Source of the DNA: Flavobacteriaceae bacterium MAR_2010_188
GTDB lineage: Bacteria; Bacteroidota; Bacteroidia; Flavobacteriales; Flavobacteriaceae
DNA: 64,000 bases
NCBI GenBank assembly: GCA_900104375.1
Contig: LT629302.1
Location: 3,392,480 to 3,456,479, forward strand
Reading direction: 5' to 3'
This document shows positions 35,536 to 45,268 of the stretch, piece after piece. Position 1 is the stretch's first letter; each line of letters begins with the position of its first letter. The notes beneath the pieces were generated by a model that was given only the letters and a program-made list of their open reading frames with translations, did not search any database and was not told where the DNA came from. Both the position numbers and the translations under genes were made by a program.

Positions 35536-36276
35536 TTGATACCTAAAGTTTCCGTAATTACCGTAACATATAATGCAAAAAATACGATTAATGATACCAT
35601 TCATTCTGTATTGTCACAGACTTATTGTAACCTAGAATATATTATAATCGATGGGCAATCCCATGATGGAACATTAGATATTATTAGAGGTTATGGAGAT
35701 GCTATTGATAGCTTAACCTCGGAGCCGGATCACGGCATCTATGATGCTATGAACAAGGGTATTATCAAGTCCAGTGGAGATTACATTCTATTTCTTGGTG
35801 CAGATGATGTTCTTTATGATTCGGAGACTATTAATACAGTTTCCGAAAATCTGGTAAACCAAAATGATCTTGTGTATGGGAATGTCATAAAAGTGCCTCA
35901 GAATATAGTCTATGATGGTCCGTTTAATCTTTTTAAATTAATATACAAGAATATCTGTCATCAGGCTATCTTCTACCATAAAAGAATTTTTGATACCAAT
36001 GGCCTTTATAGATTGGAATATAAGGTTAATGCAGATTGGGATTTTAATTTAAGATGTTTTCAAAATCCTAACATTAAAACAGTATATATTCAACAAAACA
36101 TTGCTTATTTTAATGCTGAAGGAGTAAGTTCTAATACCCATGATGAAGCATTTGAGTTTCAAAAGAAACGACTCATTGCGATTATGCCTATCTGGGTAAA
36201 AATTTGTTTTAAATTCCGGAAATATTATTTTATGAAATGGGTCTCGAAAAATTTCTTAAATTTTAATTATGACTAA
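35536..36276 (+). CDS. Glycosyltransferase family 2 (TTG start)
   Basis: A 246-residue GT-A enzyme: VSVITVTYNAKNTINDTIHS, IIIDGQSHDGT, EPDHGIYDAMNKGI, then the metal site FLGADD (88-91) and ADWDFNLRCF. This is the intact relative of the pseudogene upstream and of the GT2 gene at 54312. The start is TTG; ATG is absent near the N-terminus. It overlaps the next gene by 8 bases. Confidence 0.87.
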   Translation: MIPKVSVITVTYNAKNTINDTIHSVLSQTYCNLEYIIIDGQSHDGTLDIIRGYGDAIDSLTSEPDHGIYDAMNKGIIKSSGDYILFLGADDVLYDSETINTVSENLVNQNDLVYGNVIKVPQNIVYDGPFNLFKLIYKNICHQAIFYHKRIFDTNGLYRLEYKVNADWDFNLRCFQNPNIKTVYIQQNIAYFNAEGVSSNTHDEAFEFQKKRLIAIMPIWVKICFKFRKYYFMKWVSKNFLNFNYD

Positions 36277-37237
36277 AGTTTCGGTTATTGTTCCTAATTA
36301 TAATCACGAAAAATTCCTGGCTCCCCGTTTAGAATCTATAGTGAATCAGACTTATAAAGATTTTGAACTTATTATATTAGATGATGCTTCAACTGATAAT
36401 AGCCTTGAAATTATAGAAAATTATGTTAATCACTTTCCCGGACTAATCAAGTTTTATCCGTCCGATCAAAATTCTGGCTCGCCGTTCATTCAATGGGATA
36501 AAGGTATAAAATGTGCTGAAGGCGAATATATATGGATTGCGGAAAGTGATGATTTCGCCTCGATTTACTTTTTAGAATATTTGGTTCCTCTATTAGAAGA
36601 GAATAAGGAAGTGGGCATTGTATGTGCTAAATCCAATGCAATAAATGCTAATGGTATTGAGATTTCTGAGGTGCATCCTATCTTTAGAGGATTTGAACCT
36701 CAACTATTTACAACAAATGTTTCATTGACAAAATATTTTAAAGGAATACGCTTTATAGAGAATGATTTAGTTTATAGATGTCTTATTCCCAACGTAAGCG
36801 GAATTTTAATTCGTAAATCTAACTATTTAGGGGCGGGTGGTTTAAATCTTGACTATAAGAGGAATGGTGATTATGATTTGTATTTCAGATTACTTTCATT
36901 TTCCGATATTATATTTTATAATCGAACATTAAATAATACTCGGTATCACGATGAAAAATTAACCGCTTCCAATAACGCACAGTCCTTTAAAGAATTGTCG
37001 AGCATTTTAAAGCCAATTTTTAATACGTTAAAATTATCATCCTCCAAAAGACTTGAAATAATGTCTTTTTACTTTACGGTATATAAATATGATATTTTTC
37101 TAAATGACACGTTTTCTGTTATCGAGAAGATTAAAATATTTAAGAATTTATCTAGTTTGAGTGGTGAATTAAACATCAAATTTTTTAAATTTTGCCTCCA
37201 AAGATTGAAAATTTATCTAGCTAAAAAATTAAAATAA
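36269..37237 (+). CDS. Glycosyltransferase family 2
   Basis: A 322-residue GT-A enzyme: VSVIVPNYNHEKFL, ILDDASTDNS, the acidic site AESDD (91-95), and GDYDLYFRLL toward the C-terminus of the domain. It overlaps the preceding GT2 and is 2 bases from the following GT4. Sugar unknown. Confidence 0.87.
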   Translation: MTKVSVIVPNYNHEKFLAPRLESIVNQTYKDFELIILDDASTDNSLEIIENYVNHFPGLIKFYPSDQNSGSPFIQWDKGIKCAEGEYIWIAESDDFASIYFLEYLVPLLEENKEVGIVCAKSNAINANGIEISEVHPIFRGFEPQLFTTNVSLTKYFKGIRFIENDLVYRCLIPNVSGILIRKSNYLGAGGLNLDYKRNGDYDLYFRLLSFSDIIFYNRTLNNTRYHDEKLTASNNAQSFKELSSILKPIFNTLKLSSSKRLEIMSFYFTVYKYDIFLNDTFSVIEKIKIFKNLSSLSGELNIKFFKFCLQRLKIYLAKKLK

Positions 37238-37239
37238 AA

Positions 37240-38394
37240 GTGAAGCATTGCAAGACTATACTTTTCGTTGTCCATGAATCTAAAAAGTCTGGAGCGCCTT
37301 TGCTATTGCTTAATTTGTTAAGAATGTTTGAACAAAGTGCAGCTTTTAATATAGAGATACTTATTAGTAAAACGGGTGAGTTAGATGATGCTTTTGATGC
37401 CATTGCAGCCACTTATTTTTATAACCCCAAATACCTCTCAGCGTTAAATTTAAAATCTAAAATACTTCGTAAAGTTTTGCCTAAAGCGCAAACCCTTAAA
37501 AGGTATCAAAAGAACTTATATCACAATTTAGAAGCTAAGAACTACGATTGTATTTATTTTAATTCTTTAGGCTGTTATCCTATATTTCCTTTTTTAGAAA
37601 ACTACAAAGCTAAAAAAGTAGTGCATGTGCACGAGCTAAACGATGTGGTGTCTGGTATGGATCAACACACCGTTAAAAAAATGTTAAATAACGCAGATGT
37701 AATAGTATCGAGCTATAATGTGGTTACGGATTTTTTGAAAAATCAATTTCAAATTCAGCAAAACGATATTTTACAAAATGCGGTGTATTTGTTTCCAGAT
37801 CGAAAAGTAGCCATAGATGCTTTAGATGAAGTCCCAAAACCCGCTGATGCTATATTTAGAATAGGCGGTTGCGGCAGTGTAGAGTTGAGAAAAGGAACAG
37901 ATATTTTTGTTGATTTTGCCATTAAGACCATTAAGGAAATGCCAGAGGTGTCGTTAGAATTTATTTGGGTAGGAAATGCGCAGACAGAATTGGCGGAAAC
38001 CCTAAAAGCAACAATAAAAACAGAAAAATTAGAACATCATATAACCTTTGTTGGGAGCACGCCCACTCCGGAAGTTTATTTTAAAACACTAGATGTGTTC
38101 TTCTTATCCTCTCGCGAGGAAGCGTTTGGCTTAGTCGCTCTTGAAAACGCCTATTGTAAGAATCCTTTAGTTTGTTTCGATATTATCGGGGATCTTCCGT
38201 TATTTATTAATCAATACAAGTGTGGGAAGGTGATTCCAAAATATGATTTCAACGTTTTTAAAGCTTTTATTATGGAGTTAATTGAAGATTCGTCGTATGC
38301 AAGGGCATTAGGTGAAGAAGGAAAGAAAGCGGTAGTTAATTATTTTAATATAGAAGACCAAGCTAAAGTTATTAAAGAAGTACTTGTTTTATGA
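37240..38394 (+). CDS. Glycosyltransferase family 4 (GTG start)
   Basis: A 384-residue GT-B enzyme. It starts KTILFVVHESKKSGAPLLLLNLLRMF, with the acceptor-side glycine/lysine loop. The donor site SSREEAFGLVALENAYCKNPLV (about 289-310) carries the two Glu of the E-x7-E motif. The start is GTG, 2 bases after the previous stop. It overlaps the next gene by 4 bases (ATGA), so translation is coupled. Confidence 0.86.
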   Translation: MKHCKTILFVVHESKKSGAPLLLLNLLRMFEQSAAFNIEILISKTGELDDAFDAIAATYFYNPKYLSALNLKSKILRKVLPKAQTLKRYQKNLYHNLEAKNYDCIYFNSLGCYPIFPFLENYKAKKVVHVHELNDVVSGMDQHTVKKMLNNADVIVSSYNVVTDFLKNQFQIQQNDILQNAVYLFPDRKVAIDALDEVPKPADAIFRIGGCGSVELRKGTDIFVDFAIKTIKEMPEVSLEFIWVGNAQTELAETLKATIKTEKLEHHITFVGSTPTPEVYFKTLDVFFLSSREEAFGLVALENAYCKNPLVCFDIIGDLPLFINQYKCGKVIPKYDFNVFKAFIMELIEDSSYARALGEEGKKAVVNYFNIEDQAKVIKEVLVL

Positions 38395-39215
38395 TTTCCA
38401 TAATTATTCCATCAAGAAATGCGCTAGCTTTAAACAGAATTAGTGAAAACATTTCAAAAACCATTGGGGTTCCATTCGAAATTATTGATTACGATAATAC
38501 GGATGATGGTTTTGGTATCTGCAAGATATATAATGTGTGCGCCGCCAAAGCCATCTGCAGTTACTTAGTATTTTGTCACGATGATATTGAATTTTGTTCC
38601 CACGATTGGGGAAAGGTACTATTAAAAATCCTTGGAGAAACAACTATTGGGATAGTTGGGGTTACTGGTGCCACTTTTAAATCCAAATACCCTGCTCCCT
38701 GGGTCTCAATACCTCAGAAGCATTACCGCTGCCAACTGACAAATAATTTTCCTGATAATGAATCCGATTACGAAGAAGTGGCGGTACTTGATGGTTGTTT
38801 TATGGCTATGAGAAAGCAAGTTTGGGAGGAATTTAAATGGAATGACAGACAAATTCCAGATTTTCATCTTTATGATATTGATATTTCGGAAAGAGTTTTT
38901 AGAAATTACAGATTAGTAGTTGCAAAGAACTTGTCGGTAAATCATCGGTCAGAAGGGAATTTTGACGAGATTTGGTTTAAACAATCGAAAAACTACTTTG
39001 AAATTAACTCTAACAAATTTCCAATTACTGTAGAAAGGATGAGTCCGAAGTATGAAGATTATTTAAATGCTTATTCTATTAAATCCCTTCTTTTTAGAAG
39101 AGGTAGGATAAATCTTTCAATTTTTGAAGTGCTAACTTACTCTATTCAAATTTTAATAAATTACCCTAAAATCTTTTCCTTCGGTTTGCTTAAAAATATA
39201 ATTAAACCCAAATGA
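38391..39215 (+). CDS. GT2-like glycosyltransferase
   Basis: A 274-residue GT-A-type protein: ISIIIPSRN, a short insertion, then the acidic site FCHDDIEF (His63-Asp64-Asp65), and DGCFMAMRKQVWEEFKW, FHLYDIDIS. It belongs to the group of small glycosyltransferases in which the metal site reads HDD. It overlaps both neighbours by 4 bases, inside a tightly packed run. Confidence 0.78.
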   Translation: MISIIIPSRNALALNRISENISKTIGVPFEIIDYDNTDDGFGICKIYNVCAAKAICSYLVFCHDDIEFCSHDWGKVLLKILGETTIGIVGVTGATFKSKYPAPWVSIPQKHYRCQLTNNFPDNESDYEEVAVLDGCFMAMRKQVWEEFKWNDRQIPDFHLYDIDISERVFRNYRLVVAKNLSVNHRSEGNFDEIWFKQSKNYFEINSNKFPITVERMSPKYEDYLNAYSIKSLLFRRGRINLSIFEVLTYSIQILINYPKIFSFGLLKNIIKPK

Positions 39216-40381
39216 GCAGGCTCACAATCATATACTTTCTACCTGACGAAGCTCTTGGAGTCGCAACCATAGTTAAAAACTTATTGGAATATAGAAAAAT
39301 ACATTCAAATTTTTATTATAAGGTCATCCTTACGCGACAACTAGAAAGAGAAGCACAACATATCGACTATCAGTTTAACGCGGATGAGCAGCTGGTCTTT
39401 AAGTATAGTGGACTTGATAATTTAACTGGCGTATTAAAAAGATTAAAGGGATATATACCAAACGATAAATCCATATTAGTGGCAAATGATGGGCTGGAAT
39501 TGAGAATGGTGAATTATTTTAGACTCCAAAATCCGGTGATTTATATTATCCATGGGGATTTTGACTATTATTATAAAATCTCACGATTGTATCAAGGTGT
39601 GATAGATAAATTTATAGCTTATAGCTTACAGACGGAAGCAAGGTTAATTCAGTTACTCAATCCTGAGGATCTCCACCATATTGAACTTCTATATTATCCA
39701 GTACCTGAAAAACCGTTGAGACAAATTCAACCTAAATCGTTGGATTTATTATTTGTCGGATCTTTCGTAGATAGAAAAGGCGTTCAATTTCTGCCAGAAA
39801 TTTACAAATCGATAAAAGATAAATTAGGTAACATAAGTTTCAAAATAGCCGGTTTTGGTAAGTTAGAGCCAATGTTAAAATCTGGCTTCCGTAATGAGAG
39901 CACTGTTCAATTAGTAGGTAAAGTTTCTAATGATGATGTATTTAGACTTATGATGGAGGCTAAGGTTTTGGTTTTTCCTTCGTTATCGGAAGGCCTTCCA
40001 AATGTTGTTGTAGAGGCGATGAAATGTGGATGCGTTCCTGTTTGTAGTGACATTAAGAGTGGAATCCCAGATCTTATTGACCATGGGATAGAAGGATTTA
40101 TAGTGGATACTGGAAATGTTACAAGGTTTGCGGAACATATTGTAAAATTGCTTGAAAATGAAAAATTACTACATGAGATGGCATTTAATGCAGCCAACAA
40201 AGCTCATGAGATGTTTAAGCCTAACAAAAATGCCGAAAATTACGAAAATGCCGTTGTGAATACTGTGGCTCAAACGAAGAGTTATGTATCTGGAGACCTT
40301 GGCCGCTTGCTGAATCACCCCATATTTCCTAACTTTGTCGTCAAACAAATTAGAAAACTCGGACTAAGTACTAAGTTATAA
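39212..40381 (+). CDS. Glycosyltransferase family 4
   Basis: A 389-residue GT-B enzyme. The donor site is FPSLSEGLPNVVVEAMKCGCVPV (about 254-276) with the E-x7-E pair, followed by SGIPDLI. LLFVGSFVDRKGVQFLPEIY opens the second Rossmann domain. It overlaps the preceding gene by 4 bases. Sugar unknown. Confidence 0.87.
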   Translation: MSRLTIIYFLPDEALGVATIVKNLLEYRKIHSNFYYKVILTRQLEREAQHIDYQFNADEQLVFKYSGLDNLTGVLKRLKGYIPNDKSILVANDGLELRMVNYFRLQNPVIYIIHGDFDYYYKISRLYQGVIDKFIAYSLQTEARLIQLLNPEDLHHIELLYYPVPEKPLRQIQPKSLDLLFVGSFVDRKGVQFLPEIYKSIKDKLGNISFKIAGFGKLEPMLKSGFRNESTVQLVGKVSNDDVFRLMMEAKVLVFPSLSEGLPNVVVEAMKCGCVPVCSDIKSGIPDLIDHGIEGFIVDTGNVTRFAEHIVKLLENEKLLHEMAFNAANKAHEMFKPNKNAENYENAVVNTVAQTKSYVSGDLGRLLNHPIFPNFVVKQIRKLGLSTKL

Positions 40382-40396
40382 TCATTAAATTCGGAA

Positions 40397-41272
40397 ATGG
40401 CAGTAAACAAACCTTTGGTTAGCGTGTTGATGACCGCATTTAATAGAGAAAAATATTTACAGAGCGCGGTAGAGAGCCTGCTAAAGTCAACTTATTATAA
40501 TTGGGAATTGATAATCCTAGATGATTGTTCTACGGATTCAACATTCAGCTTGGCGCAGCACTTAGCGGCAAAAGATGAGCGAATACAAGTCTATAGAAAT
40601 TCAAAAAATTTAGGCCAATTTAAAAACCGTAATAAAATTGTAGACTATGCACAAGGCAAGTATATAAAATACTTGGATTCTGATGATCTTATTTATCCTT
40701 ATGGTTTGGAGCAATTGGTTTATTATATGGAGCAGTTTCCCAATGCTGGATATGGATTTTGTTCAATTAAACAGGATCCCAACAGAATATATCCATTATT
40801 ATTAGCACCCTCTGAGAGTTATGAGGAGCACTTTATAAAAAAGAATAGGATATTTGATAAGGCACCATTGTCTTCTATAATAAAAAAAGAAGTTATTCTT
40901 CGATATGGGGGGTTTCCACATGAAGCTGTGAGTGGTGATTTTGCAATGTGGTGTTTGTTGGCTCAAACCGAGAATGTGGTCCTGATGCCCCAAGGAATAG
41001 TTTGGTATAGAACGCATGAAGGTCAAGAAATGCAAAAAACTAGAGATAGTACAATTGTAGAATTTGAATATTTTAAAGTAGCAGAATATTTTCTTAGTGA
41101 TGTAAATTGTCCATTGGACAACATTGCTAATGAAATCGCATTGAAAGAAAATAGGAAAACTCAAAAGAAATATATATTCTGGAAGTTAAGACAACAAGGA
41201 TTAAAAGTAGCATGGGATCTTATAAAAATGAAGAATGATGATTTTCACCTTAATGGCATCAGTCACGATTAG
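40397..41272 (+). CDS. Glycosyltransferase family 2 (paralogue of the gene at 44367)
   Basis: A 291-residue GT-A enzyme: VSVLMTAFNREKYL, LDDCSTDS, and the metal site KYLDSDDLIYP (94-97). It is clearly paralogous to the GT2 at 44367: both share NREKYL-type starts, the STY-NWELII block, the KNLG-NRNK block and the YIK-LDSDD-IYP block. The pair probably adds the same or similar sugars at two positions, or reflects duplication within the locus. Confidence 0.87.
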   Translation: MAVNKPLVSVLMTAFNREKYLQSAVESLLKSTYYNWELIILDDCSTDSTFSLAQHLAAKDERIQVYRNSKNLGQFKNRNKIVDYAQGKYIKYLDSDDLIYPYGLEQLVYYMEQFPNAGYGFCSIKQDPNRIYPLLLAPSESYEEHFIKKNRIFDKAPLSSIIKKEVILRYGGFPHEAVSGDFAMWCLLAQTENVVLMPQGIVWYRTHEGQEMQKTRDSTIVEFEYFKVAEYFLSDVNCPLDNIANEIALKENRKTQKKYIFWKLRQQGLKVAWDLIKMKNDDFHLNGISHD

Positions 41273-41283
41273 TAAGAGAATTT

Positions 41284-41934
41284 ATGCACATTACAAAACA
41301 AAAAATATCTCATGTTCTTCGAAATCCATTCAGAATTGTGATTTGGCTAATAACAAGATTACCTTATTTCCGCTTTTTAAAAGACTTCGAGCACACCAAT
41401 TATCCAGTAACTTTTAGTTTATGGTTTAACCAGAAAGTATTAGGGTATAATAAAAACGCTTATTGGCCAGTTCACAAAAGCAGCAGGGTTGTAGGTGAAC
41501 AAAACATTTATGTGGGAGTGGGCACTTTTCCTGGTTATCAAAGAAACGTTTATATACAAGGGACAGGTAAGCTGATTTTTGGCAATTATACGGGTGTTGC
41601 ACAAAATTCCGGGGTTTTGAGTGGTAACCATAATATCTATGATCATAGAAAGTTAATACCTAAGGACACTAATATAGGGTCTTATTGCTGGATTGGGATG
41701 AATTCTGTAATAATGGGGGGTGTTACTTTAGGAGACCATACAATTGTTGGTGCCGGATCTGTAGTTACAAAATCCTTTCCTGCCGGATATTGTATTATTG
41801 CTGGATCACCAGCTGAGGTTATTAAAGAACTCAATCGAAGTGAGGTAATAGACTATGAATATGAGGTAAAATACCACGGCTATATTAGGGCCGAACAATT
41901 CGATAGCTACAGAAAGAAATATCTAACGGTATGA
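41284..41934 (+). CDS. Hexapeptide-repeat acyltransferase
   Basis: A 216-residue left-handed beta-helix acyltransferase. Hexapeptide turns run from about residue 75 to 190 (IYVGVGTF, NYTGVAQNSGVLSGNH, IGSYCWIGMNSVIMGGVTLGDH, IVGAGSVV). The catalytic His is probably in SGNHNIYDH. It resembles O-acetyltransferases that modify surface sugars using acetyl-CoA. Its stop overlaps the ATG of a short decayed frame. Confidence 0.85.
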   Translation: MHITKQKISHVLRNPFRIVIWLITRLPYFRFLKDFEHTNYPVTFSLWFNQKVLGYNKNAYWPVHKSSRVVGEQNIYVGVGTFPGYQRNVYIQGTGKLIFGNYTGVAQNSGVLSGNHNIYDHRKLIPKDTNIGSYCWIGMNSVIMGGVTLGDHTIVGAGSVVTKSFPAGYCIIAGSPAEVIKELNRSEVIDYEYEVKYHGYIRAEQFDSYRKKYLTV

Positions 41935-42092
41935 ATTTCACAACGGTAATCTTCATTCTTGTTAATCGTTCAGAATACTTTACTCAAAGAACTGTTAGAG
42001 AACCAGATTTGAACGAACGATATACCACCGTAAAATTCATCATCCAGGAAGTTAATTATCCTCAATATCCTTTTAATAGCAAAAAGATATAA
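41931..42092 (+). pseudogene. Truncated GT2-like N-terminal fragment
   Basis: A 53-residue frame coupled to the acyltransferase by an ATGA overlap. It begins FTTVIFILVNRSEYFTQRTV, which resembles the first strand and loop of small glycosyltransferases (VIxxxNRSEYLxRTLR). It then stops. The next about 300 bases hold only broken frames. It is most likely the front end of a decayed glycosyltransferase gene; a short real peptide is less likely. Confidence 0.4.
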
Positions 42093-42540
42093 ATCAGATG
42101 GATATTTTTAGAGGATAGAGGGAGGTCCGTCTCAAGAATATATTGAGCATGAGTATCACAATTATTATTTATTAGGTGAGGGAATGTATATTAATGAACG
42201 GAATTTTTTTTGTCAAATGTATAACCCGGTAACCATGGTATAGCCCTGTACTCTTAGAGTAAAATGGGGGAATACTTTATTAAAGATTCAGGGCAAAGTT
42301 AATTTGATATTGCTAAATCCAGTAAATAATTTGAAATAAATGACATATCCAATTGCAATATTAACAGAACCTTTTTATATACTATCTTTGCCGAAATGAT
42401 ATTTTAAATTGCGGTCTGCGCTTTAGATATAGTTGATAGTAAATTGGCAAGTCTCATCAACCATATTGATTGATTTATTTAATAAAATAGTTTTCTTTAG
42501 AAGAAAGAAGATAGTTTTTATAGAAAATTATAAGGAATAA
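42093..42540. other. Non-coding, probably decayed stretch
   Basis: No intact frame over 60 codons. Scattered coding-like segments follow the fragment at 41931, but I cannot assemble them into a known protein as convincingly as the pseudogene at 33890. A TATCTTTG -7 element (42383-42390) has no -33 partner at the right spacing, so a promoter for the next gene is possible but weak. Confidence 0.4.
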
Positions 42541-43299
42541 ATGGTTCTTATCAGGGTGGTTTTTTCATTTTTTTGGTATTACATCAATAGCCTTATCAGG
42601 CAAATATATTGGTTAGTACGTTTGGCTCAGTCTGAGATTGGCTCAAATGTTAATATGCAGTTTCCTATTGTAAGAGAAGGAAAAGGAACTTTCCGTTTTG
42701 GTCCTCATGGACGTTTGGAGAAAGGCTTAACCATAGGTGTTGGAGAAAACGGATTACTGGAAATCCAAGATAAATCTTTCTTGGATCAGAATGGCCGTAT
42801 AATTGTCAATAAAAATTGTTCCCTCAAAATTGGTAGCCAATTCAAATTAGGTGAAGGTGCAACGTTACACATATCTGCAAATTCAAAAATAGGAAATGGT
42901 GTTTCTATTCAAACCCGATGTGCTATTTTCGCCAGAGAGTCTAACGGTAAGGGGGAATTAAAAATAGGGAATAATACAAACATCGGCGATTATACTATAA
43001 TTGATACTGTATCCGACGTGACGCTGGGGAATAATGTTGCTCTCGGACCACATTGTACACTTTATACCCATGATCATATCTATTCTGATCTTTCACTGCC
43101 AGCATGGAAAGCAGGTATTATTACCAAGCCCATAATAATAGAAGACGGGGCTTGGGTGGGATCCAAAGTCACGATTCTTCCTGGGGTAACAATTGGTAAA
43201 AGAGCTGTAATAGCAGCGGGTTCAGTGGTAACAAAAAATGTAGAAGCAGAATCAATATGCGGCGGAGTCCCTGCAAAACTAATAAAAAAGATTGTTTAA
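42541..43299 (+). CDS. Hexapeptide-repeat acyltransferase
   Basis: A 252-residue protein with an N-terminal hydrophobic stretch (about 5-27) and a left-handed beta-helix from about residue 60 to 245. The late part shows the usual acetyltransferase pattern: NVALGPHCTLYTHDHIYSD with candidate catalytic His, GAWVGSKVTILPGVTIGKRA, and AGSVVTKNVEAESICGGVPAK. Probably an O-acetyltransferase of the glycan. Its stop (TAA) shares a base with the next ATG. Confidence 0.86.
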   Translation: MVLIRVVFSFFWYYINSLIRQIYWLVRLAQSEIGSNVNMQFPIVREGKGTFRFGPHGRLEKGLTIGVGENGLLEIQDKSFLDQNGRIIVNKNCSLKIGSQFKLGEGATLHISANSKIGNGVSIQTRCAIFARESNGKGELKIGNNTNIGDYTIIDTVSDVTLGNNVALGPHCTLYTHDHIYSDLSLPAWKAGIITKPIIIEDGAWVGSKVTILPGVTIGKRAVIAAGSVVTKNVEAESICGGVPAKLIKKIV

Positions 43300-44273
43300 T
43301 GCACTTTCCTTTAGTATCTGTGATAATGCCTTTGTTCAATGCAGCACCATTTGTAGAAGAGACCATTCAATCGGTTTTGAAGCAAACTTATCCCTCAATA
43401 GAATTAATTATTGTAAACGACCATTCCACAGATGATTCTTATGCTAGAGCCTTAAAATATCGATCGAAAAAAGTCATTGTAAACCACAATATAGGAAAAG
43501 GGGCTTGTTCAGCGCGAAACTATGGTTTTCAATTATGTAAAGGACGATATATACAGTATTTAGATGCTGATGACATTCTTAGCCCTAACAAAATAAAATA
43601 TCAGGTGGAGGCTATGACTAGTTTACCCGGTCAGTTGTCTGTGTGCAATACTTTTCATTTTAAGAATAATACAGAATTAGGGATTTGTTATGACCGGCCT
43701 TATGTTTTCTCAACATCCAAACCAGAAGACTTATTTATAAATCTTTGGGGGGGTAATCATCTGCCAATGCATATGATTACTGTAAGCGCATGGCTAAGTC
43801 CTAGAAACTTAATTGAAAGTGCTGGACCTTGGAATGAAGATTTGGCGAAAGACCAAGATGGGGAATTCTTTGCTAGAGTTGGTTTGAATAGTTCAGGAAT
43901 AATTTATGTTCCAGAAGTCAAATTCTTTTATAGAAAACATCTTACGGGTGAGAACATCGGATCTAAAAAGCAGCGTAAACATATTGAAAGTATTTTAATG
44001 GCAACCGAATTGAAGTCGAGTTATTTAATAAATAAAATTGAGTCCTTAGCTGCGAAGAGAGCGGTAGCCACACTTTATAAGCATGTTGCCATAGAGGCAT
44101 GGCCTCAAGAAAAAGATATCTACGACAAAGCAATAAGTAAATGCAAGGAATACGGAGGTAGTTATTATAATCCAAAGTTAGGAGGCCATCTTATTGAATT
44201 GATAAAAAAAGTTTTCGGTTGGCGAATTGCAAAATCAATATCCTATTACGGACACCAGATTTTCAAGAAATAA
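43299..44273 (+). CDS. Glycosyltransferase family 2
   Basis: Starting at 43299 (TAATG overlap with the previous gene) it has 324 residues; the frame is open upstream to 43257, but that part lies within the acyltransferase. GT-A features: VSVIMPLFNAAPFVEETIQSV, VNDHSTDDS, and the metal site YLDADDIL. WLSPRNLIESAGPWNEDLAKDQDGEFFAR is the usual acceptor-side block. Sugar unknown. Confidence 0.87.
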   Translation: MHFPLVSVIMPLFNAAPFVEETIQSVLKQTYPSIELIIVNDHSTDDSYARALKYRSKKVIVNHNIGKGACSARNYGFQLCKGRYIQYLDADDILSPNKIKYQVEAMTSLPGQLSVCNTFHFKNNTELGICYDRPYVFSTSKPEDLFINLWGGNHLPMHMITVSAWLSPRNLIESAGPWNEDLAKDQDGEFFARVGLNSSGIIYVPEVKFFYRKHLTGENIGSKKQRKHIESILMATELKSSYLINKIESLAAKRAVATLYKHVAIEAWPQEKDIYDKAISKCKEYGGSYYNPKLGGHLIELIKKVFGWRIAKSISYYGHQIFKK

Positions 44274-44366
44274 TGTTCCTTTTAAAAATAGGTTTGACTA
44301 TAGTTATAATAATAAAGAGTAAACAAAAATATTAAAATCTAGACTCCGTTATTAACATAAATTGAT

Positions 44367-45266
44367 ATGAAAACCCCTCCTTCAGTGAGTGTATTAATGA
44401 CTACCTATAATAGGGAGAAGTATGTGGAGGAGGCCATTGAAAGTGTTATGAGGTCTACCTATTCTAATTGGGAGTTAATAATTACCGATGATTGCTCTAC
44501 TGACAAAACAGTTGAATTGGTACAGAAATATCTATATGATAAGAGAATCATGCTTATTCAAAATGAGAAAAATCTAGGGGATTATCCCAATCGAAACAAG
44601 GTCGCCCGATCAGCAAAAGGAAAATATATAAAATTCTTAGATTCCGATGATATTATTTATCCCCATGGTTTGGAAGGCATGGTTTACGCTATGGATTCCC
44701 ATCCTAAAGCAGGTATAGGCCTCACCTTCAACAGCTATGACAACAGTGTATCCCTTCCCATCTGCTTAACTTCAGAACAAGCATATATCCATCATTTCTG
44801 TAAAAAAAGCATTTTACATATAGGTCCCAGTGGTTGCATTTATAATAGGTCCTACTTTGAAAAATTAGGCGGATTTAATCCAGATTTTAGAGTTGCTTCA
44901 GATTACGAATTTAATATGCGTGCAACTTTAAATAAGCCTATAGTATTATTCCAAAAAGACTTATTTTGGTGGCGTGAGCACGAAAATCAAGAAATCATAA
45001 TAGGCAGTAAAAATAATGAGTATGTGATTTTTAACTACCTTATAAATAAAGCTATTATTGAAAATGCTGAAATCGATTCATCCCTAATTTCAACCATTCT
45101 TAAGAACAATGACATTTTAATGGGCAGACGATTGCTGAAATTATTCCCAAGGATGCCAGTCAAGGATTTTATACGGATATTAAAGGCTACTAATTATCCG
45201 AAAAGGTACTTTTTAAGGTGCCTTTTGCCGACTCTAAAAATAAATAGTAATGTCGCTAAATTGTAA
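44367..45266 (+). CDS. Glycosyltransferase family 2 (paralogue of the gene at 40397)
   Basis: A 299-residue GT-A enzyme: VSVLMTTYNREKYVEEAIES, TDDCSTDKT, and the metal site KFLDSDDIIYP (92-95). Its first about 110 residues closely match the GT2 at 40397. It ends 2 bases before the next GT4. Confidence 0.87.
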   Translation: MKTPPSVSVLMTTYNREKYVEEAIESVMRSTYSNWELIITDDCSTDKTVELVQKYLYDKRIMLIQNEKNLGDYPNRNKVARSAKGKYIKFLDSDDIIYPHGLEGMVYAMDSHPKAGIGLTFNSYDNSVSLPICLTSEQAYIHHFCKKSILHIGPSGCIYNRSYFEKLGGFNPDFRVASDYEFNMRATLNKPIVLFQKDLFWWREHENQEIIIGSKNNEYVIFNYLINKAIIENAEIDSSLISTILKNNDILMGRRLLKLFPRMPVKDFIRILKATNYPKRYFLRCLLPTLKINSNVAKL

Positions 45267-45268
45267 AG

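Noticed and set aside
43257-43298. Longer start for the GT2 gene after the acyltransferase
   Set aside because: The extra residues come from the acyltransferase gene read in another frame; the TAATG overlap start fits.
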